This document shows positions 1 to 8,103 of a stretch of 64,000 nt of DNA, in pieces (within the stretch, counting starts at the first letter, position 1; each line of letters starts with the position of its first letter). The notes under the pieces are model-generated. The model had not been told where the DNA came from. It saw only the letters and a program-made list of their open reading frames with translations, and ran no database searches. Where the stretch lies: assembly GCA_947454105.1 (NCBI GenBank), contig CANGIP010000008.1, positions 55,839-119,838 of the forward strand. Reading direction: 5' to 3'. The DNA is from Actinomycetota bacterium. Lineage in GTDB: Bacteria > Actinomycetota > Acidimicrobiia > Acidimicrobiales > Ilumatobacteraceae. The translations under genes were made by a program, and so were the position numbers.

Positions 1-768
1 GTCTTCGGGATAAAAGAATGCTTTCGCTCCGAAGCCTCCACCAACGTCAGGTGTGATCACCCGAATTTGTTCGGCGGGTAAATCATAAAACGCGCAGAGC
101 TGATTACGAATTGGGTGCGCTCCTTGGCAGGCCTGCCAATGCGTGAGCCGGCTGACGCCATCAGGACCGGCTTCTTCCCAACGACTAGCTGCCACGCGTC
201 CTTCCAGCGGGCTCGGGGCGATGCGTTGGTTAATCACGCGCTGACTCACCACGACTTCACATTGTGAGAAGTCGGCAGTTTGACCGGCTTCTAAATTGAC
301 GATGGTGTTGGTGCCAAATTCAGGGAACAACAATGTTTGATCGGCCAATGCTTCTTCGGGATCGACGACCGCGTGTAAAACGTCGTAATCAACAAAGACC
401 TGTTCGGCCGCATCGACTGCCTGAGCCCGCGATTCGGCGACAACGGCCGCAATCAATTCACCGACATAGCGCACGGTGTCATCAGCTAGCGCGGGGCGGC
501 GAATTCCTGCTGGCAAGAGCGGCATATCGATCGGAACAAAGTTGAGTCCGTCGGCCTTGAGATCGGTGCTTGTAAAGATGCCGAGCACGCCTGGCAACGA
601 TGAAGCCGTCTCGGTATCAATGTTGATAAGTCGCGCATGAGCCACACTCGAGCGCACATAGACCACATGACCAGCACCTGGCAGGTCGAGATTGTCAATA
701 AAAGTTCCCCGACCCGTCACTAAATCTGGGTCCTCCGTGCGGAGTACGCGTTCGCCGATCATTCCCAT
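1..768 (-). CDS. Xanthine dehydrogenase/CO dehydrogenase-type molybdopterin-binding large subunit (C-terminus beyond window)
   Basis: This is the first 256 residues of a molybdenum hydroxylase large subunit; the reading frame is open to the window edge. It begins with the family opening VLRTEDPDLVTGRGTF, continues through the first 'hammerhead' domain (about residues 10-125), and reaches the molybdopterin-binding part with the patterns NQRIAPSPLEGR and DVGGGFGAK (241-249), typical of the aldehyde oxidase/xanthine dehydrogenase/CoxL superfamily. Such enzymes hydroxylate or oxidise their substrate at a Mo cofactor and pass electrons to FAD and 2Fe-2S subunits. The substrate-defining region (for example the CoxL active-site loop) lies outside the window, so substrate is unknown. 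The start ATG at 768 has a GAGG Shine-Dalgarno 6 nt upstream; a second ATG two codons on is possible. It diverges from the FrhB-like gene. moaE at 55.1-55.7 kb shows the cell makes molybdopterin. Confidence 0.85.
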   Translation of the reverse strand, partial: MGMIGERVLRTEDPDLVTGRGTFIDNLDLPGAGHVVYVRSSVAHARLINIDTETASSLPGVLGIFTSTDLKADGLNFVPIDMPLLPAGIRRPALADDTVRYVGELIAAVVAESRAQAVDAAEQVFVDYDVLHAVVDPEEALADQTLLFPEFGTNTIVNLEAGQTADFSQCEVVVSQRVINQRIAPSPLEGRVAASRWEEAGPDGVSRLTHWQACQGAHPIRNQLCAFYDLPAEQIRVITPDVGGGFGAKAFFYPED

Positions 769-834
769 GGTTTTCCTCAAAATTCTGTGATCATTAGTGC
801 CACTTCGGCTACCCGAGACCACCTGTCCTCAGCG

Positions 835-840
835 TAGATT
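835..840 (+). promoter_or_regulatory. -10 box TAGATT, leaderless start
   Basis: TAGATT ends 7 nt before the ATG at 848 and no Shine-Dalgarno is present, so the FrhB-like mRNA probably starts at or next to its start codon. Confidence 0.5.
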
Positions 841-847
841 GAAATCC

Positions 848-2035
848 ATGACAATTACCGAGTCTGCACCGCCAAAAGCCGAACGCTGGACCGCCCAGTG
901 GAAAGAACTCTACGAAGAGGTCATCACCACTGGTCTGTGCACGGGTTGCGCTGGATGCGTTGTCACCTGCCCGCACGACGTGATCGGCTACGAGCATGAA
1001 GAGGGCAAGTACAAACCCTTCCATATCGAAGAAGAACTCGGTCTTGATAACTGCATTCACGGTGAAAAGGGTTGCACCACCTGCACCCGTGCTTGCCCAC
1101 GCTTCCGCAAATGGGAAGAGTCAGCCGACAATCATCTCTTTGGTCGCACGCGCGAACCCGAAGAGATGTCAGGTATCTGGCGTCAACTGTTGTTGACTCG
1201 GGCGACCGACAAGGTGCAACACGAAAAAGGTCAAGACGGTGGCTTCGTGTCGGCCATGTTGATTTGGCTGATGGAGAACGACTACATCGAAGGCGCACTC
1301 GTAAGTGGCGTTGAAGTTGATGATGCGTGGAAAGCCAAGCCGGCTCTCGCTCGTAACAAAGAAGAAGTCTTGGCAACTGCTGGCTCGCGTTACACCTATT
1401 GTGCAAACCCACTCGCGCTGCGTGAAGCCAAAGAACAGGGACTCACAAAACTCGCTCTCGTTGGCATGGGTTGTCAGACCTCGTCACCGCCCGTCATGTG
1501 GGACCGTAAGGCCGGCAAAGTAGGCAAGCCTTTCTTGTTCAACATTGGTTTGTTGTGTTCGAAGACTTTCGATGATGCCATCTTTGAAGAGCTCTTCGAA
1601 GCCAAGTACGGCTTGAAGAAGCAAGACATGGTGAAGATGAACATTAAGGGCGCCTTCCAGATTTGGATGAAGGATGGTTCATTCCACGAGATTGATCTCA
1701 AAGAATGTCATCAGTGGACCCGCGAAGGTTGCAAGAACTGCCCCGACTTTGCGGCCGAACACGCCGACATCTCAACTGGCGGTATCGGCAAAGACAACGA
1801 CTGGACTCTCACCATTGTTCGTACCGAACTTGGCGAAGAAGTGATTTCGCGCATGATCAAAGATGGCGTGATTGAATCGCGTCCAGCGCAAGAAGACGAA
1901 GTCGCAATGAAGTTGTTGCGCACTCTTAGCATTGTGAGTCGTCGTCGTTGGCCAGACTGGGCCGAGAAGTCAGTTTCGGTTGGTGTTCCACCACCGAAGA
2001 AAAAAGCTGACGGCACCGCACCCGCCGCTCACTGA
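848..2035 (+). CDS. Coenzyme F420 hydrogenase/dehydrogenase beta subunit family (FrhB-like) iron-sulfur flavoprotein
   Basis: 395 residues. The N-terminus carries two ferredoxin-type cysteine clusters: CTGCAGCVVTCP (Cys31, 34, 37, 41) and Cys69 followed by CTTCTRACP (Cys76, 79, 83), enough for two [4Fe-4S] centres. The remainder matches the FrhB/FdhB flavin-binding fold, with GQDGGFVSAML and the later CKNCPDF motif. Family members move electrons between iron-sulfur centres, FAD and F420 or another acceptor. The ATG at 848 is chosen over an upstream in-frame start at 797 because TAGATT lies 7 nt in front and homology begins after it. It is divergent from a Mo hydroxylase gene 79 bp away, which suggests a shared redox role, but the partner and acceptor are not shown by the sequence. 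The 3' side ends in a 59-bp palindromic repeat. Confidence 0.8.
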   Translation: MTITESAPPKAERWTAQWKELYEEVITTGLCTGCAGCVVTCPHDVIGYEHEEGKYKPFHIEEELGLDNCIHGEKGCTTCTRACPRFRKWEESADNHLFGRTREPEEMSGIWRQLLLTRATDKVQHEKGQDGGFVSAMLIWLMENDYIEGALVSGVEVDDAWKAKPALARNKEEVLATAGSRYTYCANPLALREAKEQGLTKLALVGMGCQTSSPPVMWDRKAGKVGKPFLFNIGLLCSKTFDDAIFEELFEAKYGLKKQDMVKMNIKGAFQIWMKDGSFHEIDLKECHQWTREGCKNCPDFAAEHADISTGGIGKDNDWTLTIVRTELGEEVISRMIKDGVIESRPAQEDEVAMKLLRTLSIVSRRRWPDWAEKSVSVGVPPPKKKADGTAPAAH

Positions 2036-2046
2036 GTCACATTTCA

Positions 2047-2105
2047 TTGTGATTCTGGTGTCATTTAACTTGGCTATACCAAATTAAATGACACCAGAAT
2101 CACAA
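2047..2105. repeat. 59-bp palindromic repeat, copy 1
   Basis: Perfect 22-bp arms (2047-2068 and 2084-2105) beginning TTGTGATTCTGGTGTC enclose a C/A mismatch, an inner stem TTGG/CCAA and the loop CTATA. It fills the gap between the convergent FrhB-like and SDR genes, where it could stop transcription from both sides. Three relatives of the same length lie at 43570, 48308 and 50410. Confidence 0.9.
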
Positions 2106-2112
2106 GGTTGAT

Positions 2113-2946
2113 CTAGCCAAGTGTGGGGTTTTGTTGAGCTGCAGCGCGCTGCATGCGCTCAACAGGTGCCTGACGAAAATCAGGATGCGTCAAAATCCAA
2201 AACTGATTAGCAACAACAGCATCATGAACTTGTTGCGCAACGTCACTTGCTGGTATTCCATCTTCGACTCCAGCCTTCAATACTTCATTCATCATCGCGC
2301 TGATCGGATCAGTTGGATCTGAAGGTTGAGCACCGAGGCGTTCGCTCCATTTGATTTCGGTCGTCAGGCTGGTCTTCACAAATCCGGGACACAAAACACT
2401 GCAACTCACTCCCGATTCTTTCGCCGCAAGTTCAAGAAATAGACCTTCACTGATTGCGACGACTGCATGCTTAGTTGCGTTATACGGACCAAAACCTGGC
2501 ATCGCAATGAGCCCGGCCATTGAGGCCGTATTGACAATGTGTCCTTCGTTTTGGTCAAGCATGATCGGCAAGAACGATCGAATACCGTGCACAACTCCGT
2601 ACAGGTTGATATTGATGACCCAGTCCCACACGCTCATGGGGCCAGTCCACTGATCGCCCACACCAGCAACTCCAGCGTTGTTACACAGCACGTGCGCCGC
2701 TCCGTATTTTTCAAGAGTCTTGCGAGCTAATTCTTCGACGCTCTCACCCAGTGACACATCAACGGTGACCGGAAAAACATCGGCTCCATTTTCGGTGAGC
2801 TCGGCTTCAACATTGCGCAACTTGACCTCGTCAACGTCGGCTAAGACGATCTTCATACCCGCCGCAATAAAACGGTCGGTCATGGCGCGCCCAATTCCGC
2901 TCGCTGCGCCAGTGATGACAGCCACCTTGCCCTGTAGATCTTTCAT
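2113..2946 (-). CDS. Short-chain dehydrogenase/reductase
   Basis: 277 residues, a classical SDR. The Rossmann motif TGAASGIG (residues 12-19), the NNAG motif, a catalytic Ser in NTASMAG and the Tyr-x-x-x-Lys pair in YNATKHA are all present, so an active NAD(P)-dependent alcohol/ketone oxidoreductase is expected. It has no extra insertion of the kind seen in mycofactocin-coupled SDRs, so ordinary exchangeable NAD(P) is more likely despite nearby mycofactocin genes. The ATG at 2946 is preceded by an AAGGGG Shine-Dalgarno 5 nt away. The gene is convergent with the FrhB-like gene and divergent from the OYE-type flavoenzyme. Substrate unknown. Confidence 0.85.
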   Translation of the reverse strand: MKDLQGKVAVITGAASGIGRAMTDRFIAAGMKIVLADVDEVKLRNVEAELTENGADVFPVTVDVSLGESVEELARKTLEKYGAAHVLCNNAGVAGVGDQWTGPMSVWDWVININLYGVVHGIRSFLPIMLDQNEGHIVNTASMAGLIAMPGFGPYNATKHAVVAISEGLFLELAAKESGVSCSVLCPGFVKTSLTTEIKWSERLGAQPSDPTDPISAMMNEVLKAGVEDGIPASDVAQQVHDAVVANQFWILTHPDFRQAPVERMQRAAAQQNPTLG

Positions 2947-2998
2947 AAATCCCCTTTAAATCGGCAACCCTAGATAGGCATCAACCCTAGGCGAGGCG

Positions 2999-3004
2999 TA
3001 GCGT
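2999..3004 (+). promoter_or_regulatory. -10 box TAGCGT, leaderless start
   Basis: TAGCGT ends 7 nt before the GTG at 3012 of the OYE-type gene; no ribosome-binding site in between. Confidence 0.55.
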
Positions 3005-3011
3005 CTACGTC

Positions 3012-4994
3012 GTGGGCTACCGCTATTTATGGACACCTCTTCAACTCGGGCCAGTGACGACCCGAAACCGCATTGTCTTCAGCGCCCACCTCACCAACTA
3101 CGCCCGTGATGGCAAGCCCACCGAGCAACATGCCGACTACTACGCCGCGCGTGCAGCGGGTGGCGCCGGACTCATCATCACCGAAGAGCACAGCACGCAC
3201 CCCACCGACTGGCCGTACGAGAAACTCATTCACGGTTTTCACCGCGATGTGATTCCTGGCTACAAGCGAATCACCGATGCCGTCCATCGTCATCGCGTGC
3301 CGATCTTTGCCCAGATCAACCACAACGGTGGTCAGGCGAGCAGCATGTTCAGTCGTCTTCCGGTGTGGGCACCATCGGCTGTTGCCGATCCCCTCTTTCG
3401 CGAAGTTCCTAAAGCCGTCACTCATGCCGAGATCGATGAGATCATCGCGGGTTACGTCACTGTTGCCGAACATTGTGCCGAAGGTGGCTTCGACGGTATT
3501 GAACTGCAGTGCAGTCACTCATCAATCGTGCGCGGATTCTTATCACCCGCCACAAATCGCCGCACCGATGAATACGGCGGTTCGCTCGTCAATCGTGCGC
3601 GCATTCTTGTCGAGATAGTTGCGGCTGTTCGCAATGTCATCGGCAACCGTTTAGCGCTTGGTGTGCGCCTGTGCGGTGACGAATTTATTGATGGCGGAAC
3701 AACGATTGATGAAGCAGTTGAAGTCGCCAAGATTGTTGAAGCAACTGGCCAAGTTGATTACATCAACACATCGATCGGTGTCGCCACTGCCAGCTTGTTC
3801 ATGATTGAAGCCAGCATGCATATTCCTCCGGGCTATGCCATGTTCATTCCGGCCGCAATTCGTAAAGCAGTTGATCTTCCAGTTGTTGGCGTTGGCCGTT
3901 TCAAGGATCCGCTTCAAGCCGAGCGCGCACTCGCTGAAGGCCAATGCGATTTAGTCGGCATTGTGCGTGGACAGATTGCTGATGCCGACTTTGCCATCAA
4001 GGCCCGAGCTGGCGCAACAGATGAAATCCGTTTGTGTCTGAGTTGCAATCAAGAATGCGTCGGTCGCATGGGACTCAATCGTTGGTTGGGCTGCATTGAG
4101 AACCCGCGTACTGGACGCGAAAACGAATGGCGCGTCGACAATCATCTTGCGATTACTACTAAGCCGAAAAAAGTTATGGTTGCTGGTGCTGGTCCGGCCG
4201 GATTGCAAGCTGCAATCGCCGCTGCCCGCAAAGGTCATCAAGTCACGGTGTATGAAAAAGAATCCGTCGCCGGTGGTCAAGTACGTATTGCCGCAAGTGT
4301 TCCGAACCGTGCCGAATTTGGCGACATGATTCGTAATCAACTTGCCGAATGCAATCGCCTCGGAGTTTCATTTGTCTATGGCTCGGGTGTTTGGCCAGGT
4401 TTAGTTGAAGAGACCAAACCCGATCACGTGATTGTTGCAACCGGAGCCGAACCAACACGACCGTGGTGGGTCGCTGATGCCAGTACCGACGAAACTGCGA
4501 ATCGCGTATGTGATGTGCGGGCAATTCTTGATGGCTCCGCTCTCATGGGTGGACCTCAATCTGGTGACTCGGTTGTTGTGATTGATGAAATCGGATTTCA
4601 TCACGCCACATCAACGGCTGAAGTATTGGCCGATCGTGGCTGCAACGTCGAAATCGTGACTCCAGGAATGGTGGTTGGACAAGATCTCGGCATCACCCTC
4701 GACATGGAGAACTGGTGGATGCGCGCTGGAGCAAAAGGCATCGTGCAATCAACCGACTTAGTGCCGATGGGTTTTGCCAATGGTGAACTCACGCTATTGC
4801 ATCACCCCACTGGAGCCAATCAAACTCGCCGCCCCGATTGGGTTGTACTTGCGGTTCCGCCGAGCCCGGTGGAATGGTTGTACAACGACCTCAAGAATGC
4901 TGGCGTAAGTGTTGAACGCGTTGGCGACTGTGTCGCACCTCGCCGAGCGCACGCTGCTGTCGTAGACGGTGAGCGCGCCGGTTCATCGATCTAA
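3012..4994 (+). CDS. OYE/FadH-type FMN-[4Fe-4S]-FAD oxidoreductase, probably the mycofactocin-associated kind
   Basis: 660 residues with the two-part layout of 2,4-dienoyl-CoA reductase and trimethylamine dehydrogenase. Residues 1 to about 345 form an old-yellow-enzyme TIM barrel (YAARAAGGAGLI, active-site region QINHNGGQ). The linker CLSCNQEC followed about eleven residues later by another Cys binds a [4Fe-4S] cluster. From about residue 375 a FAD/NAD(P) module opens with MVAGAGPAGLQAA. The N-terminus with VTTRNRIVFSAHLTNYA resembles, from memory, the FadH/OYE proteins repeatedly found in mycofactocin loci; mftE and mftF lie 8 kb downstream. The reaction is likely flavin-dependent reduction of an enone or dehydrogenation of an amine/alcohol; substrate is not deducible. 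A GTG start is used. Confidence 0.8.
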   Translation: MGYRYLWTPLQLGPVTTRNRIVFSAHLTNYARDGKPTEQHADYYAARAAGGAGLIITEEHSTHPTDWPYEKLIHGFHRDVIPGYKRITDAVHRHRVPIFAQINHNGGQASSMFSRLPVWAPSAVADPLFREVPKAVTHAEIDEIIAGYVTVAEHCAEGGFDGIELQCSHSSIVRGFLSPATNRRTDEYGGSLVNRARILVEIVAAVRNVIGNRLALGVRLCGDEFIDGGTTIDEAVEVAKIVEATGQVDYINTSIGVATASLFMIEASMHIPPGYAMFIPAAIRKAVDLPVVGVGRFKDPLQAERALAEGQCDLVGIVRGQIADADFAIKARAGATDEIRLCLSCNQECVGRMGLNRWLGCIENPRTGRENEWRVDNHLAITTKPKKVMVAGAGPAGLQAAIAAARKGHQVTVYEKESVAGGQVRIAASVPNRAEFGDMIRNQLAECNRLGVSFVYGSGVWPGLVEETKPDHVIVATGAEPTRPWWVADASTDETANRVCDVRAILDGSALMGGPQSGDSVVVIDEIGFHHATSTAEVLADRGCNVEIVTPGMVVGQDLGITLDMENWWMRAGAKGIVQSTDLVPMGFANGELTLLHHPTGANQTRRPDWVVLAVPPSPVEWLYNDLKNAGVSVERVGDCVAPRRAHAAVVDGERAGSSI

Positions 4995-5001
4995 ATCATT
5001 T

Positions 5002-5018
5002 GTGAACATTGGGTAAAC
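5002..5018 (+). promoter_or_regulatory. PHO-box-like pair GTGAAC / GTAAAC
   Basis: Two half-sites 11 bp apart (5002-5007 and 5013-5018) resemble the repeats found before phoU at 62.8 kb, about 65 bp upstream of the surface-protein gene. With only two short half-sites, chance cannot be excluded. Confidence 0.25.
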
Positions 5019-5044
5019 AACACATCTGAATGGCTGTACAAAAA

Positions 5045-5065
5045 TTACTCATTTCACTTGAGTAA
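5045..5065. promoter_or_regulatory. Inverted repeat TTACTCA-7-TGAGTAA
   Basis: A perfect 7-bp inverted repeat lies just in front of a TAATCT box (5067-5072), which itself is 12 nt before the ATG at 5085. Its place over the -35 region suits a repressor or activator site. Confidence 0.4.
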
Positions 5066-5084
5066 CTAATCTTGAACACACATC

Positions 5085-6974
5085 ATGGCGAAGTGGCGAA
5101 GAATTCAGAAGAGGCGTCGAGTACTCACGTTCTTACCTCTTTTGCTATGCCTCATCGGATTGAACTCAGGATTTTTTGACCGTGTATCGGCTGACTCAAA
5201 CGATGCATCACTAGGCAACGAGTCCCTGGTCCAGCAAGTTTCAATAGCGCGCGTCATTTCACCTAACGCTTTCACCATGTTGCAAGGCTGGTATCCAGCA
5301 AGTTTTTCACCCACCTACAACAATCCCCTCAACGTTGGTCTCCGACTCACGACAAATGAGAGTGGGTACGTCACCAAAGTGCTCTTCGCCAAAGACCCAA
5401 ATAACACCGGTCCACATACAGGAACAGTTTGGGATGCCAGCGGAAATGTTCTGGCCCAAAAGGCATACACAAATGAAACTGCCAATGGTTGGCAAGAAGT
5501 TGTCTTTGATACCCCGGTGCGAATTACTGCCGGTGAAACCTTCACCGTCGGCTTCTCACTTGAAAATCATATTTTTGCTAATCAACCAGATTTTCCGCGT
5601 CAATCTAGTGGACCGCTCACATTGTCTGGCCAGGGTGGCTACTACAACTACACATCCGACGTCAGTGGTTTCCCGAACGGGAGTATTGGAACGAACTACG
5701 GAGTCGATCTTGAGTTCGTGACCGACGCGTCAATGCCGACTACGACAACCACCACGACTACAACTACGACAACAACAACTACGACGACAACTACGACGAC
5801 AACGACCGAAGTTCCGACAACAACGACGACGACTCTTGCACCGACCACAACGACCACGGCCACAACCACGTCGACAACGACCGAAGTTCCGACAACAACA
5901 TCAACGACGACGACCTCAACATCGACCACTTCAACGACCGTTGCACCGACGACGACCGAGCCTCTGATTGTTCAAGTTGCAACAACAACTGAGCCGCCAA
6001 CCATAACCCCTACGACAACAACCACATTGCCACCGACAACAACAACCAGCACCACGACGACCGCACCCACGACAACAAGCACACTTGCACCAACGACTAC
6101 ACCACAAGTCGTCATCCCAGACGAAATCACCGACGAACAATTAGCCGAAGTTTTGACCGCACTTGAATCAGACGACGTTTCCCAAGAACAAGTCGCAGCC
6201 GCCGTTGACCAAATTTTGGCCGGCAACGTTTCGGCATCACAGGCCACCGATCTTGCGACCAGCTCGAAAGTTCTGGAAAGTATTGATACGTCACAGGCGG
6301 CCGAGATCTTTGCCGAAATTCCCGTAGGCGAACTCACTGCCGAACAAGAAGCAGAACTCGTGGCTGCAGTCAGCGATGCGCCGACCGAAATCAAAAACAC
6401 ATTCGAAGCAGAAATTGATGTTTACGGGGGCGGACTGGATGACTACGTGCCAGTTGGCTCCAACCTTGATGTCGGCGGACGCCGTTCGTTGATCGCGGCA
6501 ACAACAGCCGTCTCGACAATCGCCGCAGGGGCGGGCGCAGTAGCCACGTCGGGTTCCTCATCAGGTGGAGGGTCTTCCTCATCGAGAGATCGAGACGATC
6601 GCGGTGGTGGATCTCCTTCCACCCGTGTGACCGACCTTGAGATGGAGCGAATCGCTCGCCGTCAAGCTCGAAAAATGATTGCCCGAAAATCAAGTGCAAG
6701 TAGTCTCAATAACCAAATAGGGAATGGAACGAATATGGCGAAAATGACCCCTCAAAGAATTATCAGTTTGATCGTTAAAGAGATCAGCGCACTCTCATTT
6801 ACACTCGCTGGAAGCGTGATCGTACTCTTCACGCTTTCAGGGCAAACCCGAAAGATTGCACTTATTGCTACGGGTGTCGCTGTATTCCTCCACTTCGCCA
6901 ACGCTTTTGCTGAGATGCGAAAAGGCCACGGCGATTTTCGCCCGATGAGCGAAGATACCTCTATCGGTGACTAG
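5085..6974 (+). CDS. Surface protein: DUF4082 domain, Thr-rich stalk, helical domain and membrane anchor
   Basis: 629 residues. A positively charged start and hydrophobic stretch (about 12-31) act as signal peptide or anchor. Residues about 50-210 match the DUF4082 beta-sandwich (NVGLRLTTNESGYVTKV, GWQEVVFDTPVRITAGETFT), usually found in secreted carbohydrate-related or adhesive proteins. Residues about 218-342 are almost entirely Thr with EVPTTT and LAPTTT inserts, an extended and probably glycosylated stalk. A helical acidic region (about 347-445, with repeated EEL/EQ-type turns) follows, then a Gly/Ser hinge, a charged segment (about 500-550) and two hydrophobic spans near the C-terminus. 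It may be a wall-spanning protein held in the membrane at its end. The stalk DNA carries a 28-bp direct repeat. Function unknown. Confidence 0.75.
   Translation: MAKWRRIQKRRRVLTFLPLLLCLIGLNSGFFDRVSADSNDASLGNESLVQQVSIARVISPNAFTMLQGWYPASFSPTYNNPLNVGLRLTTNESGYVTKVLFAKDPNNTGPHTGTVWDASGNVLAQKAYTNETANGWQEVVFDTPVRITAGETFTVGFSLENHIFANQPDFPRQSSGPLTLSGQGGYYNYTSDVSGFPNGSIGTNYGVDLEFVTDASMPTTTTTTTTTTTTTTTTTTTTTTTEVPTTTTTTLAPTTTTTATTTSTTTEVPTTTSTTTTSTSTTSTTVAPTTTEPLIVQVATTTEPPTITPTTTTTLPPTTTTSTTTTAPTTTSTLAPTTTPQVVIPDEITDEQLAEVLTALESDDVSQEQVAAAVDQILAGNVSASQATDLATSSKVLESIDTSQAAEIFAEIPVGELTAEQEAELVAAVSDAPTEIKNTFEAEIDVYGGGLDDYVPVGSNLDVGGRRSLIAATTAVSTIAAGAGAVATSGSSSGGGSSSSRDRDDRGGGSPSTRVTDLEMERIARRQARKMIARKSSASSLNNQIGNGTNMAKMTPQRIISLIVKEISALSFTLAGSVIVLFTLSGQTRKIALIATGVAVFLHFANAFAEMRKGHGDFRPMSEDTSIGD
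5738..6110 (+). repeat. ACN-repeat tract encoding a poly-Thr stalk, with a 28-bp direct repeat
   Basis: The tract is a run of ACN codons. Inside it a 28-bp segment is present twice without change (5797-5824 and 5872-5899), encoding the TTTEVPTTT unit. Such DNA can change length by slippage or recombination. Confidence 0.8.
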
Positions 6975-7357
6975 GCCGGAAAGCCGTCATCGCCATCAGG
7001 TATTTTTCCAATCTGGCAAATACAAAACTCGTTACCTTCGGGGTCGGCCAATACCATCCACTGCGTTTTGTGTTCTTGAATCGGCCGGCGGTCATTGAGC
7101 AACACTGCACCGAGTGCTTCCATACGCCTTGCCTCGGCGCGAATATCAACTGCTTCTAAATCGAAGTGCACACGGTTCTTCACCAATTTGGGCTCATCCA
7201 CTTGTTGAATGATCAACTTTGGTCCACCGGAGGGGTCATTCAAAGCCCGATAACTTCCGGCCGCGCCAACATATTCAAATTCAAGTGCAGCAGCCCAAAA
7301 AGTTGCCATTGCATCGGCGTCTGAACAATCAATCACAATCTCACGAATAGTTGCCAT
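6971..7357 (-). CDS. VOC/glyoxalase-like domain protein
   Basis: 128 residues forming two beta-alpha-beta-beta-beta modules of the vicinal oxygen chelate fold (opening IREIVIDCSDADAMATFWAAAL; second half with VHFDLEAVDI and VLADPEGNEFCIC). The last motif, DPEGNEFC, is typical of the glyoxalase/bleomycin-resistance group. Its substrate is not predictable; many members of this short type are of unknown function. It ends tail to tail with the surface-protein gene, sharing 4 bp so that CTA/TAG serves both stops, and diverges from the DedA gene over 51 bp. Confidence 0.75.
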   Translation of the reverse strand: MATIREIVIDCSDADAMATFWAAALEFEYVGAAGSYRALNDPSGGPKLIIQQVDEPKLVKNRVHFDLEAVDIRAEARRMEALGAVLLNDRRPIQEHKTQWMVLADPEGNEFCICQIGKIPDGDDGFPA

Positions 7358-7364
7358 GTTGCGC

Positions 7365-7370
7365 AGACTA
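7365..7370 (-). promoter_or_regulatory. -10 box TAGTCT, leaderless start
   Basis: Read on the minus strand, TAGTCT ends 7 nt before the ATG at 7357. Confidence 0.5.
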
Positions 7371-7396
7371 GATCAACATCCTGAAAAATTCCCGAC

Positions 7397-7402
7397 TAAG
7401 GT
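7397..7402 (+). promoter_or_regulatory. -10 box TAAGGT, leaderless start
   Basis: TAAGGT ends 6 nt before the GTG at 7409 of the DedA gene, back to back with the VOC promoter. Confidence 0.5.
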
Positions 7403-7408
7403 CATCAC

Positions 7409-8062
7409 GTGCTCGCCGCCTCTGGAGTCATCAATAATTTCACCGATTGGCTTGACAGAGTTTCAGGTCACTGGTGGTTTCTCGCCGTCATTTTGGTCAT
7501 CGCTCTCTTAGATTCGGTGATTCCCATTGTCCCAAGCGAGACGACAGTGATTATTGGCGGTGTCGCCGCGAGTAGCGCTGGTCTTGCTCCGTACAACATC
7601 GTGTTTGTCATTATCGCTGGGGCACTTGGCGCCTTCATTGGCGACAACATGAGTTATCAAATTGGTCGACGAGCGAGTCGCCTGGTTGAACGCCGGGCTG
7701 CCAAAAAAGAATCAACGGCGACGAAACTCAATTGGGCCGCTGACCAAATCGAAGAGCGCGGTGGACTACTACTCATCACGGCTCGGTTTATCCCGGGCGG
7801 TCGAACCATCCTCACCCTGTCGTCAGGTTTAACCAAACAGTCGCAAAGTTGGTTCATGGGTTGGGTGGGCGTCGCCACGGTCATCTGGGCTTCGTATGCA
7901 GCCATCTTGGGCTATTCGTTTGGAACCAAATTTGAAAATGACCATACCAAGGCCTTTGTCGTTGCCTTTGCTGCAGCACTTGCCGTCACTTTTGCGATTG
8001 AACTTGTGCGGTTCGTGAAGAAAAAGCTCACGGCCAAAGCCACCCAAGAAACCGCGGTCTAA
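7409..8062 (+). CDS. DedA-family membrane protein
   Basis: 217 residues with several membrane spans. The family signatures are present: an early acidic/proline segment (PIVPSETTVIIGG), the glycine-rich GALGAFIGDNMSYQIGR, and FIPGGRTILTLSSGL in the middle with the conserved Arg. DedA proteins are inner-membrane transporters implicated in undecaprenyl-phosphate or phospholipid flipping and in membrane homeostasis. The C-terminus is basic and cytoplasmic. It precedes the fix-mft operon by 41 bp, but that operon has its own -10 box. Confidence 0.85.
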   Translation: MLAASGVINNFTDWLDRVSGHWWFLAVILVIALLDSVIPIVPSETTVIIGGVAASSAGLAPYNIVFVIIAGALGAFIGDNMSYQIGRRASRLVERRAAKKESTATKLNWAADQIEERGGLLLITARFIPGGRTILTLSSGLTKQSQSWFMGWVGVATVIWASYAAILGYSFGTKFENDHTKAFVVAFAAALAVTFAIELVRFVKKKLTAKATQETAV

Positions 8063-8088
8063 CACCTCGAATTCAGTGAGAGTCGGCG

Positions 8089-8094
8089 TAATCT
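8089..8094 (+). promoter_or_regulatory. -10 box TAATCT of the fix-mft operon
   Basis: TAATCT lies 9 nt before the ATG of fixB at 8104; no Shine-Dalgarno intervenes. It is the only promoter-like box seen before the six-gene operon. Confidence 0.5.
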
Positions 8095-8103
8095 GACTAG
8101 GTC

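Noticed and set aside
963..1412. 149-codon antisense frame inside the FrhB-like gene
   Set aside because: Arg/Ser-rich composition, no homology, no promoter; shadow of a real gene.
2113..2946. SDR considered as mycofactocin-coupled
   Set aside because: It lacks the insertion and altered NAD-binding region expected of that group; it looks like a classical SDR.
5696..5929. Long antisense frame reading as poly-Val over the Thr stalk
   Set aside because: It is the mirror of an ACN codon run and has no start signal or domain.
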